Source of the DNA: JBOHUC01 sp050733935
GTDB lineage: Bacteria > Eisenbacteria > RBG-16-71-46 > DASYSL01
NCBI GenBank assembly: GCA_050733935.1
Contig: JBOHUC010000092.1
Location: forward strand, 1-6,389
Length of the DNA: 6,389 nt
Direction of reading: 5' to 3'
The position numbers were made by a program, and so were the translations under genes. The notes beneath the pieces were generated by a model. That model saw only the letters and a list, made by a program, of their open reading frames with translations. It was not told where the DNA came from and made no database searches. Of this stretch, positions 1 to 5,786 are shown piece by piece (position 1 is the first letter of the stretch; every line of letters starts with the position of its first letter).

Positions 1-322
1 GAATGATGCGGGGCGTGATTCCTGCCGCATCGCGCGCGGCGCGGACGAACTCGCCGCCGTTTCGGGACTCGCGCACGGCGGCGGTGGCCGTGCACAGGAT
101 GCGCTCGGCGCCCAGGCTGCGCGCGAGCGAGACCATGCGCGCAAGCGACTCGACCGTGCGGTCGATCGCCTCGGTGCGCAGGTGCCCGCTCGCGAACGAG
201 CCGCGGCCGATCTGGACGACCTCCCGCTCGCGGTCGAGCACGTCGAAGCCGCCGTGGCCCGAGGCCTCGGCGACCACGACGTGGATCGAGTTCGTGCCGA
301 TGTCGATGGCGGCGATGCGCAT
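1..322 (-). CDS. Ppx/GppA-family phosphatase, N-terminal part (cut by the window edge)
   Basis: Exopolyphosphatase / pppGpp phosphohydrolase family, a cytoplasmic ASKHA-fold enzyme that removes terminal phosphate from polyphosphate or converts pppGpp to ppGpp. The 107 complete residues begin MRIAAIDIGTNSIHVVVAE, the family's phosphate-1 loop (D7, G9, T10, N11, S12). They continue through the usual helix (around residues 52-70) and a strand with the TATAAVRES segment (residues 79-86), which is typical of Ppx/GppA. The ATG at 322-320 is chosen because a GAGG Shine-Dalgarno lies at 332-329 with a 6-base spacer, and the DIGTNS motif then falls at residue 7, as expected. Catalytic residues further on are outside the window, so Ppx and GppA cannot be told apart. 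It follows the kinase gene after 120 non-coding bases, so it may be the last operon gene or separately expressed. The family call is firm; the substrate is unknown. Confidence 0.9.
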   Translation of the reverse strand, partial: MRIAAIDIGTNSIHVVVAEASGHGGFDVLDREREVVQIGRGSFASGHLRTEAIDRTVESLARMVSLARSLGAERILCTATAAVRESRNGGEFVRAARDAAGITPRII

Positions 323-442
323 CAAGGACCTCGCGATGCCGGGGCCCGGGGGCCGGTGGCCGGGGACCGGGGCCGAAGGCCGAGGCCGGTGGGACGGCCC
401 TCGCCGGTCTCCCAAGAGGATAGCCGCGTTCGCCCGCCGGGC
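323..442. other. Non-coding GC-rich spacer between the kinase and ppx/gppA genes
   Basis: This is the only real non-coding gap in the window. It is almost pure G+C from 339 to 392, with short repeated words: GGCCGGTGG occurs at 351-359 and again at 384-392. Several self-complementary stretches can fold. On the minus strand, a 4-bp stem with a 3-base loop lies directly behind the kinase stop (442-432), a longer bulged hairpin at 413-391, and a GGCC-TTC-GGCC hairpin at 381-371. No open frame with family features and no convincing promoter is visible. It may carry a processing or termination signal, or the ppx leader, but this is inference. Confidence 0.6.
391..413 (-). terminator. Possible hairpin without U-tract (weak terminator or mRNA processing candidate)
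   Basis: Read on the minus strand, GGGA (413-410) pairs with TCCC (394-391) and CCGGC/GCCG arms inside form four more G-C pairs. A 3-base bulge lies on one side and the loop has 4 bases. A second small hairpin, GGCC-TTC-GGCC, follows at 381-371. Neither is followed by a T-run, so a classical intrinsic terminator is not supported. In sequence this GC-rich, hairpins also arise by chance. Confidence 0.2.
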
Positions 443-1018
443 CTAGCCGCTCAGGATCTTCATGACGTAGCCGGCCGAGAGAGGAATCCGGAAATTGTCG
501 TCGAGCGGGATCGGCAACAGCTCGAACAGGGTCGCGGTGAGCGAACCACATGCCGCAAGCCATGCGGGGAGTCCGACGACGCCCCAGGCGAACAGGAACG
601 AGACCAGGAAGCACGCCGCACTTCCCTCGAGCGTTTTTCCGAGCACAGAGATCCGCCCCACCGTCTTCCCCACGAGGGCCGCCGCCGTGTCCCCGAGGAT
701 GAGCGCCCCGAGCGCCGACACCGCGATCGGCTCGCTGAAGAGCTCGATCGTGATCACGGAGGCGATCAGGAGGTAGGTCGAGCCGAGGAGCTGGCTGTGC
801 TCGTGGCGGCGGATCAGGTCGCGGAAGAACGTCCGGAAGAAGAGCTTCACGCGCGCGTCGTGGAGGCGCGCGATCTCGACGGCGATCGAGACCGCAGTCG
901 CGATCAGGAGGCCGCGCACGATCACGACCTTCGGCAGCACGTCGAAGTGATAGATGAGCGGAACGAGAATGAACGAGAGGTGGATCGCCTTCCGCTGGAT
1001 CTCGGGGACGAGGCTCAT
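443..1018 (-). CDS. Diacylglycerol/polyprenol kinase family membrane protein (Dgk1/Sec59-like)
   Basis: This is a 191-residue integral membrane protein of the CTP-transferase-like superfamily that contains yeast Dgk1 (CTP-dependent diacylglycerol kinase), dolichol kinase and phytol kinase. Visible family marks are EIQRKAIH near the N-terminus (residues 6-13), LGDTAAALVGKTVGR (108-122), GKTLEGS (127-133), and a late ELLPIPLDDNFRIPLSAG segment (166-183) with D173, D174 and N175. About six hydrophobic segments are seen, near residues 11-27, 31-50, 78-95, 97-117, 133-150 and 151-168. A basic loop (51-76, RLHDARVKLFFRTFF...) lies between the second and third. No signal peptide is apparent. The ATG lies 7 bases after the guaA stop without a good Shine-Dalgarno, so translation is probably coupled to guaA. 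The family is well supported. The lipid (diacylglycerol, undecaprenol or another prenol) and the nucleotide donor cannot be read from the sequence, and a phosphatidate cytidylyltransferase-like activity is a less likely alternative. Confidence 0.85.
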   Translation of the reverse strand: MSLVPEIQRKAIHLSFILVPLIYHFDVLPKVVIVRGLLIATAVSIAVEIARLHDARVKLFFRTFFRDLIRRHEHSQLLGSTYLLIASVITIELFSEPIAVSALGALILGDTAAALVGKTVGRISVLGKTLEGSAACFLVSFLFAWGVVGLPAWLAACGSLTATLFELLPIPLDDNFRIPLSAGYVMKILSG

Positions 1019-1025
1019 CGGCGGC

Positions 1026-2570
1026 TCATTCCCACTCGATGGTCGCGGGGGGCTTGCTCGAAACGTCGTACGCCACGCGGTTGACGCCGCGGACCTCGTT
1101 CACGATCCGGTTCGCCACGCGGCCCAGGAACGCGTGCGGCAGGCGCGCCCAGTCCGCCGTCATGCCGTCCCGGCTCGTGACCGCGCGCAGCGCGATCACG
1201 CGATCGTACGTGCGAGCGTCCCCCATCACTCCGACCGTCCGGACCGGAAGCAGCACGGCGAACGCCTGCCACACGCGGTCGTAGAGCTTTGCGCGCCGGA
1301 GCTCGTCGATGAACACGGCATCGGCCTCGCGCAGGATCGCGAGGTCGGCCTCGTTCACCGGCCCGAGGAGACGCACGGCCAGTCCGGGCCCCGGGAACGG
1401 ATGGCGGCCGATGAGCGACGGCGGGAGACCGAGCGCCTTTCCGAGCGCACGCACCTCGTCCTTGAAGAGCGTGCGCACCGGCTCGACGAGCGCGAGCTTC
1501 ATCCGGTCCGGAAGCCCGCCCACGTTGTGATGGCTCTTGATGACGTGCGCGCCCTTCCCGATCGACGCGCTCTCGATCACGTCCGGGTAGAGGGTTCCCT
1601 GCGCGAGGAAGTCGACGCGCCCGAGCTTCCGCGCTTCGGCCTCGAACACGCGGATGAACTCGCGACCGATGATCTTCCGCTTCCGCTCGGGATCCTCGAC
1701 GCCCTCGAGCGCGCTCAGGAATCGCCGCTTTGCATCCACGCGCACGACCGGCACGCCGAGCCGCCCGGCGAGCACGCCCGTCACTTCGTCCGCCTCGCCC
1801 TTGCGCAGGAGCCCGTGGTCCACGAACAGGCACGTGAGCCGGTTCCCGATCGCGCGATGAAGGAGGACGGCGACGACGCTCGAATCGACGCCGCCCGAGA
1901 GTCCGCACACGACCCGCCCGCGCCCGACCTGCTTCTTGATCGCGTTCACCTGCTCGTCGAGGAAGTCCTCGATCCGCCAGTCGGGCGTGAGCCGCGCGAC
2001 GCGAAACAGGAAATTGGAGAGGAGCTTTTCGCCGACCGGAGTGTGGACGACCTCGGGATGGAACTGGATGAAGTGCCAGGGACGGTCGCGGTGGTGCGCG
2101 CCCGCGATCGCGCAGTTGGCCGTGTGGCCGGTCTGGACGAAGCCCTCCGGGAGCGCGGCAATCTCGTCCCAGTGGCTCATCCAGGCCTTGAAGCTGCGCG
2201 GTAAACCCCTGGTCAGATCGTCGGTTCGGTCCAGCTTGTAGGTCACTGGCCCGTACTCGGCGTGGCGCGCCTTCCGGAGGGCACCCCCCATCGCGTAAAG
2301 CGAGACCTGCATCCCGTAGCAGATGCCGAGCACCGGCGTGTCGGGCGCGAGGAGGCGGGGATCGAAGTGGAATCCGTCCGCTGCCGAAGCGCTGCTTGGA
2401 GAGCCGGAGAGAATGATCGCGTCCGGATCGAGCTTCGTGAGCTCGGCGCGCGAAAGGTCGTACGGGCGGACTTCGCAGTAGATGCCCGCCTCGCGCACGC
2501 GCCGCGCGATGAGCTGCGTGTACTGCGAGCCGAAGTCGAGCACCAACACGAGCTGCCGCTTCTTCGCCAG
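1026..2570 (-). CDS. guaA: GMP synthase (glutamine-hydrolysing)
   Basis: Amidates XMP to GMP using ATP and glutamine in the cytoplasm, the last step of the guanine branch. From the CTG start it has 514 residues, the usual length. Domain order: class I glutamine amidotransferase (about 6-195) with LDFGSQYTQLIARRV, the nucleophile C84 in GICYGMQ, and H171/E173 in FHPE; ATP pyrophosphatase with the P-loop LSGGVDSS (224-231); a dimerisation domain with HHNVGGLP (347-354), GRHPFPGPGLA (388-398) and the terminal KPPATIEWE. All catalytic residues are present. Start choice: there is no ATG. A perfect AAGGAGG (2582-2576) lies 5 bases before CTG at 2570, giving MAKKRQLVLVLDFG. The alternative is TTG at 2615, overlapping the purH stop, which adds a basic 15-residue extension (MKSPRKRQERRKEAV) and has no clear Shine-Dalgarno. 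It follows purH and precedes the lipid kinase gene by 7 bases. Confidence 0.97.
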   Translation of the reverse strand: MAKKRQLVLVLDFGSQYTQLIARRVREAGIYCEVRPYDLSRAELTKLDPDAIILSGSPSSASAADGFHFDPRLLAPDTPVLGICYGMQVSLYAMGGALRKARHAEYGPVTYKLDRTDDLTRGLPRSFKAWMSHWDEIAALPEGFVQTGHTANCAIAGAHHRDRPWHFIQFHPEVVHTPVGEKLLSNFLFRVARLTPDWRIEDFLDEQVNAIKKQVGRGRVVCGLSGGVDSSVVAVLLHRAIGNRLTCLFVDHGLLRKGEADEVTGVLAGRLGVPVVRVDAKRRFLSALEGVEDPERKRKIIGREFIRVFEAEARKLGRVDFLAQGTLYPDVIESASIGKGAHVIKSHHNVGGLPDRMKLALVEPVRTLFKDEVRALGKALGLPPSLIGRHPFPGPGLAVRLLGPVNEADLAILREADAVFIDELRRAKLYDRVWQAFAVLLPVRTVGVMGDARTYDRVIALRAVTSRDGMTADWARLPHAFLGRVANRIVNEVRGVNRVAYDVSSKPPATIEWE

Positions 2571-2582
2571 AACCGCCTCCTT
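2568..2582 (-). promoter_or_regulatory. Shine-Dalgarno pointing to a CTG start of guaA
   Basis: AAGGAGG at 2582-2576 is a full match to the anti-Shine-Dalgarno. The next bases are CGGTT and then CTG (2570-2568), in the guaA frame. No ATG, GTG or TTG in this frame sits at a workable distance behind it; the next GTG is 27 bases away. It is the strongest ribosome binding site in the window, so it argues for initiation at CTG, or for an undetected sequence error in that codon. Confidence 0.6.
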
Positions 2583-2611
2583 GCGCCGTTCCTGCCGTTT
2601 GCGAGGGGACT

Positions 2612-4243
2612 TCAATGTCGAAACTGCCGCCGACCCGTGAGCACCATCGCGAGGCCCGCCGCATCGCAGGCCGCGATCGATTCGGCGTCGCGCACCGAGC
2701 CTCCCGGCTGGATCGCGGCCGTGATCCCCGCCGAGCGCGCGGGCTCGACCCAGTCGCCGAACGGGAAGAATCCGTCGGACGCGAGCACCGCGCCCGCGAG
2801 GTCGTGTCCCGCGCGCCGGGCCTTGAGGAGCGCGACCTCGACCGCATCGATCCGGCTCGTCTGTCCGGAGCCGACGCCGAGCGTCCGTCCGGCACGCGCG
2901 ATCACGATCGCGTTCGAGCGCGCGTGCGCCACCACCGTCCAGGCGAAAAGAAGCGCTTCCATCTCGGCCGGCGTCGGGGCCCGTCGCGTCGCGACCGAGA
3001 GTCCCATGGGCGGGGCCTTTGGGTCGTCGGCCTGGAGGAGGAGGCCGCCTTCGACGGCGCGCGCGTGCCACTGCGGCGCGGTCGAGGCGCCGGCCCCGCC
3101 AGCCGCGCTGGCCGCCGTCGGGCTCGTCGCGACGAGGCGCAGGTTCTTTTTCGCGGCGAGCACCTGCAGCGCGCGCGGCGCGAACGAGGGTGCGGCCACG
3201 CACTCGAGGAAGGGCCGGGCGAGAGCCTCGGCGGCTTCGGCGTCCACCTCGCAGTTGAACGCGACCACGCCGCCGAACGCCGAGAGCGAGTCGGCTTCGA
3301 ACGCGCGCGTGAACGCTTCGAGCGGATTCGCGCCGAGGCCCACGCCCGCAGGCTCGTTGTGCTTGACGATCGCGCACGCAGGTCCCGGGAACTCGCCCAC
3401 CAGCGCCATCGCGGCATCGAGGTCGAGGAGATTGTTGTAGGAGAGCTCCTTCCCTTCGAGGAGCAGCTCGGCTCGAGACGTGCCGGTCGCGCCGGTCGCG
3501 CCGGTCGCGCCCGACGCGCGCGCATAGAGCGCCGCCTGCTGGTGCGGGTTCTCGCCGTAGCGAAGCGTGCGCACGCGCCGGTGAACTTCGAGCCAGAGCT
3601 CGGGCGCCTCGTCCGTCGCACGCGCGTCCTGTGCGCGCATCCAGCCCGAGATCGCCGAGTCGTACGAGGCGGTGCGCTCGAACGCAGCGCGGGCCCAGCG
3701 ACTACGGAGCCGTGCCGGAATCCCCCCGTGCGCGCTCAGCGCCTCGAGCGCCTCGCCGTACTGCGCGGGCGAGGAGAGCACGGCGACGTCGCGCACGTTC
3801 TTGGCCGCCGCGCGGAGAAGCGTCACACCGCCGACGTCGATCTTCTCGACCGCCTCGTCCCAGCTCGCCGATTCGGGAACCTCCTCGAACGCGTAGAGCG
3901 TGACGACCACGAGGTCAATGGGCGGAATTTCGCGCTCCTCGAGGTCTGCGCGGTCTGCGGGAACGTCGCGGCGCGCGAGCACGCCGCCGAGGAGCGCGGG
4001 ATGGAGCGTCTTCACGCGTCCACCGAGCCATGCCCCCTGCCCCACGAGGTCACTCACGGCACGCACCGGAAGACCCGCGGCCTCGAGCGCTCGCGCCGTC
4101 CCCTCGGTCGCCCACAGCGTTGCACCCCGCTCGTGAAGCGCGCGCGCAAGCTCGACCGCGCCGCCCCGCTCCGTGAGCGAGAAGAGCGCGTTCTTCACGG
4201 GAAGGATCTCGGGCCCGAACGGCTCGCCGCGTGTCAGCGCCAC
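2612..4243 (-). CDS. purH: Bifunctional AICAR formyltransferase / IMP cyclohydrolase
   Basis: Catalyses the last two steps to IMP: formyl transfer from 10-formyl-THF to AICAR, then ring closure. It has 543 residues, slightly longer than the usual 510-530. The N-terminal MGS-like cyclohydrolase domain (about 16-215) has GRVKTLHP (75-82), LVVVTLYAF (111-119) and IDVGGVTLLRAAAKN (135-149), so the expected Lys, Tyr, Asp and Lys catalytic positions are kept. The transferase domain has RYGENPHQQAALY (228-240), SYNNLLDLDAA (268-278), K294/H295, SAFGGVVAFN (321-330), ASDGFFPFGD (488-497), IQPGGSVRD (511-519) and the terminal RQFRH. Oddities: STGGT reads ATEGT (45-49), the usual PE before the GRVKTLHP motif is missing, and KHxNPCG reads KHNEPAG (294-300). 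Two low-complexity insertions are present (ASGATGATGATGTS at 243-256 and about 372-389). The GTG start is chosen for GGAGG at 4252-4248. It overlaps purC by 10 bases. A second GTG at codon 16 is possible but has a poorer ribosome site. Confidence 0.96.
   Translation of the reverse strand: MALTRGEPFGPEILPVKNALFSLTERGGAVELARALHERGATLWATEGTARALEAAGLPVRAVSDLVGQGAWLGGRVKTLHPALLGGVLARRDVPADRADLEEREIPPIDLVVVTLYAFEEVPESASWDEAVEKIDVGGVTLLRAAAKNVRDVAVLSSPAQYGEALEALSAHGGIPARLRSRWARAAFERTASYDSAISGWMRAQDARATDEAPELWLEVHRRVRTLRYGENPHQQAALYARASGATGATGATGTSRAELLLEGKELSYNNLLDLDAAMALVGEFPGPACAIVKHNEPAGVGLGANPLEAFTRAFEADSLSAFGGVVAFNCEVDAEAAEALARPFLECVAAPSFAPRALQVLAAKKNLRLVATSPTAASAAGGAGASTAPQWHARAVEGGLLLQADDPKAPPMGLSVATRRAPTPAEMEALLFAWTVVAHARSNAIVIARAGRTLGVGSGQTSRIDAVEVALLKARRAGHDLAGAVLASDGFFPFGDWVEPARSAGITAAIQPGGSVRDAESIAACDAAGLAMVLTGRRQFRH
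3482..3517. repeat. Short tandem repeat (9-bp unit) inside purH
   Basis: Three perfect tandem copies of GCCGGTCGC occupy 3482-3490, 3491-3499 and 3500-3508. A degenerate fourth copy (GCCCGACGC) follows at 3509-3517. On the coding strand the unit reads GCGACCGGC, giving an Ala-Thr-Gly repeat around PurH residues 244-254. This lies in the variable loop between RYGENPHQQAALY and the KELSYNN motif. The unit length keeps the frame, so copy number could change without breaking the gene. Confidence 0.9.
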
Positions 4244-5151
4244 AGGACCTCCGCCTCTGCGCCCATCAGGCGCCGCGCGGCCTCCAGGTAACGATCCCGC
4301 GTGCGCGTGACGACTTCGGCGGGGAGCGCAGGAGCGGGCGGCTGGTGGTCCCAACCGCTGTCGTCGAGCCAGTCGCGCACGTACTGTTTGTCGAACGAGA
4401 CGAGCCTTCCGCGTCCATACTCGCTTCGGTCCCAGTAGCGCGAGGAGTCGGGCGACAGGAGCTCGTCAATGAGCGTGAGCTTCCCGTCGACGAAGCCGAA
4501 CTCGAGCTTCGTGTCGGCGAGGACGAGCCCCGCGGCGAGAGCGCGATCGTGAGCCTCTTCATAGAGGGCATGCGACCGGAAGGCGAGCTCGCGGGCGAGA
4601 TCCGCACCCACCACTCCCGGCAGGTCGGCGAGCGCAATCGGAAGGTCGTGTCCCTCCTCGGCCTTGGTCGTGGGAGTGAAGCGCGGGCGGTCGAGCCGGG
4701 CTCCGTCGGCAAGCCCCGTGGGAAGCTTCTCGCCGTGCAGCGTTCCGGACGTTCGGTACTCGCGATATCCGGCTCCCGTCAGGTAGCCGCGCACGACACA
4801 CTCGACGTCCACGCGCTCGGCGCGCGCGCACAGCATGGTCCGACCCTCGAGCGCTTCGATCGAGCGAAACGGCTCGGGCAGATCCGCACGCTCGGTGGAC
4901 AGGAGATGATGGGGCCGCGCCCCGCGGAGCGTCCGGAACCAGTGCGCGGAGAGGGCGGTGAGGATCCGTCCTTTGTCCGGAATCGGCGTCGGCAGGATCG
5001 AGTCGTACGCCGAGAGCCGGTCGCTCGCGACCACGACGAGCTGGTCCCCCGCCCCATAGACGTCGCGCACCTTGCCACGGCGCCACGGCGTGACGCCCGG
5101 AATCTCGATCGTGGCAAGTCCCGCGTCGCGTGCGGCCGGAAACGCGTTCAC
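4234..5151 (-). CDS. purC: Phosphoribosylaminoimidazole-succinocarboxamide synthase (SAICAR synthetase)
   Basis: Joins CAIR and aspartate with ATP to make SAICAR in IMP synthesis. The protein has 305 residues, so it belongs to the longer (yeast Ade1-like) class rather than the ~240-residue class of E. coli and Bacillus. Visible motifs: RGKVRDVY (25-32, nucleotide-binding strand), ASDRLSAYDSILPTPIPDKG (42-61), VECVVRGYLTGAGYREY (116-132), FTPTTKAEEGHD (158-169), LADTKLEFGF (211-220), IDELLSPDSSRYW (228-240) and SFDKQYVRDWL (252-262). No key residue is missing. The GTG start at 5151 overlaps the purN stop by four bases (GTGA) and has GGGGGTGA just upstream, so coupling to purN is likely. The same frame stays open far upstream, through purN out of phase and into the comEC frame, but residues before the GTG are Arg/Pro/Gly-rich shadow sequence. 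The start is therefore taken at the GTG. Confidence 0.97.
   Translation of the reverse strand: MNAFPAARDAGLATIEIPGVTPWRRGKVRDVYGAGDQLVVVASDRLSAYDSILPTPIPDKGRILTALSAHWFRTLRGARPHHLLSTERADLPEPFRSIEALEGRTMLCARAERVDVECVVRGYLTGAGYREYRTSGTLHGEKLPTGLADGARLDRPRFTPTTKAEEGHDLPIALADLPGVVGADLARELAFRSHALYEEAHDRALAAGLVLADTKLEFGFVDGKLTLIDELLSPDSSRYWDRSEYGRGRLVSFDKQYVRDWLDDSGWDHQPPAPALPAEVVTRTRDRYLEAARRLMGAEAEVLWR
4241..4252 (-). promoter_or_regulatory. Ribosome binding site deciding the purH start
   Basis: GGAGG (4252-4248), the spacer TCCT and the GTG start (4243-4241) all lie inside the last codons of purC. This favours the GTG at 4243 over the later in-frame GTG at codon 16 and implies translational coupling between purC and purH. 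Confidence 0.65.
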
Positions 5152-5786
5152 GTCACCCCCGCGGCTCGCCACACGAGCCGGCGGCCCTCGATCGCGAACG
5201 GCCGCTCGAGAAATGCGCGCACGATCCTCGGATAGAGGGCGTGCTCCGCTTCGTGAATGCGCGCGCTGAGCGTCTCGAGCGTGTCGTCCTCGAGAACCGG
5301 AACGGCCGACTGGGCGAGGATCGGTCCCTCGTCGACTCCTTGGGTCACGAGATGCACGGTACAGCCGGTCACGCGGACGCCGTGCGCGAACGCGCGCGCA
5401 ATCGCATCGACGCCGGGGAACGCGGGCAGAAGCGACGGATGGATGTTGAGCACGCGATCCGGGAACGCCCCCAGGAACGTCTCGTGGAGGATGCGCATGA
5501 ATCCGGCGAGAAGAACGGTGTCCACATCGTAGGAACGAAGCTGCCCGACCCACTGCCGCTCGGCGTCCGCGGAGAGCCGCGTGCGGAGCGGGCCCGGATC
5601 GAGCCGCTCGGCCGGGATGCCGAACCGGCGGGCCACTTCGAGCGCGCCGGCCTCGGGCTGATCGGTCGCGAGAACCGCAATCTCGCCCCCGAGGACGCCC
5701 CCGCGGGCGGCCTCGGCGAGGGCGCGGAAATTGGTTCCGCGGCCTGAAGCCAGGACCGCCAGCCGGCGCATGCGGGGTGACGTCAT
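5148..5786 (-). CDS. purN: Phosphoribosylglycinamide formyltransferase (GAR transformylase, folate type)
   Basis: Transfers a formyl group from 10-formyl-THF to GAR in the third step of purine synthesis. It has 212 residues, a normal length. Motifs: RLAVLASGRGTNFRALAEA (8-26, phosphate-binding Gly loop), LLAGFMRIL (92-100), NIHPSLLPAFPG (114-125) with catalytic N114 and H116, GCTVHLVTQGVDEGPILAQ (141-159) with catalytic D152, and ETLSARIHEAEHALYP (171-186). The full catalytic Asn-His-Asp set is therefore present. Two ATG codons are possible, at 5786 and 5771 (residue 6, MRRLAVLASG). Neither has a clear Shine-Dalgarno. The first is preferred because its ATGA contains the only stop (TGA, 5785-5783) that comEC could use there after a one-base frame change. 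It overlaps purC by four bases. Confidence 0.96.
   Translation of the reverse strand: MTSPRMRRLAVLASGRGTNFRALAEAARGGVLGGEIAVLATDQPEAGALEVARRFGIPAERLDPGPLRTRLSADAERQWVGQLRSYDVDTVLLAGFMRILHETFLGAFPDRVLNIHPSLLPAFPGVDAIARAFAHGVRVTGCTVHLVTQGVDEGPILAQSAVPVLEDDTLETLSARIHEAEHALYPRIVRAFLERPFAIEGRRLVWRAAGVT
5149..5160 (-). promoter_or_regulatory. Ribosome binding site and GTGA stop/start overlap of purN/purC
   Basis: GGGGG (5160-5156), the spacer TGAC and the GTG (5151-5149) form the purC start. The purN stop TGA occupies 5150-5148, so the two genes share GTGA. This is a standard arrangement for translational coupling, and it fixes the purC start even though the reading frame is open upstream. Confidence 0.6.

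Noticed and set aside
417..446. Possible promoter for ppx/gppA with TATCCT as -10
   Set aside because: The -10 match is partial (TAT--T) and no -35-like hexamer lies at a suitable distance, so it is no better than chance.
954..2204. Plus-strand 416-codon frame opposite guaA
   Set aside because: It has His/Asp/Arg-rich composition, no recognisable fold and lies fully antisense to guaA.
1015..2895. A 626-codon minus-strand frame overlapping guaA
   Set aside because: It is Arg/Ser/Ala-rich shadow sequence in another phase of guaA and the end of purH; no domain can be read.
2262..4291. Long plus-strand open frames (392 and 558 codons) opposite purH and guaA
   Set aside because: They are antisense to strongly recognised enzymes, Arg/Glu/His-rich with no family motif, and overlap each other. 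Such frames are expected where GC-rich third positions remove stops from the opposite strand.
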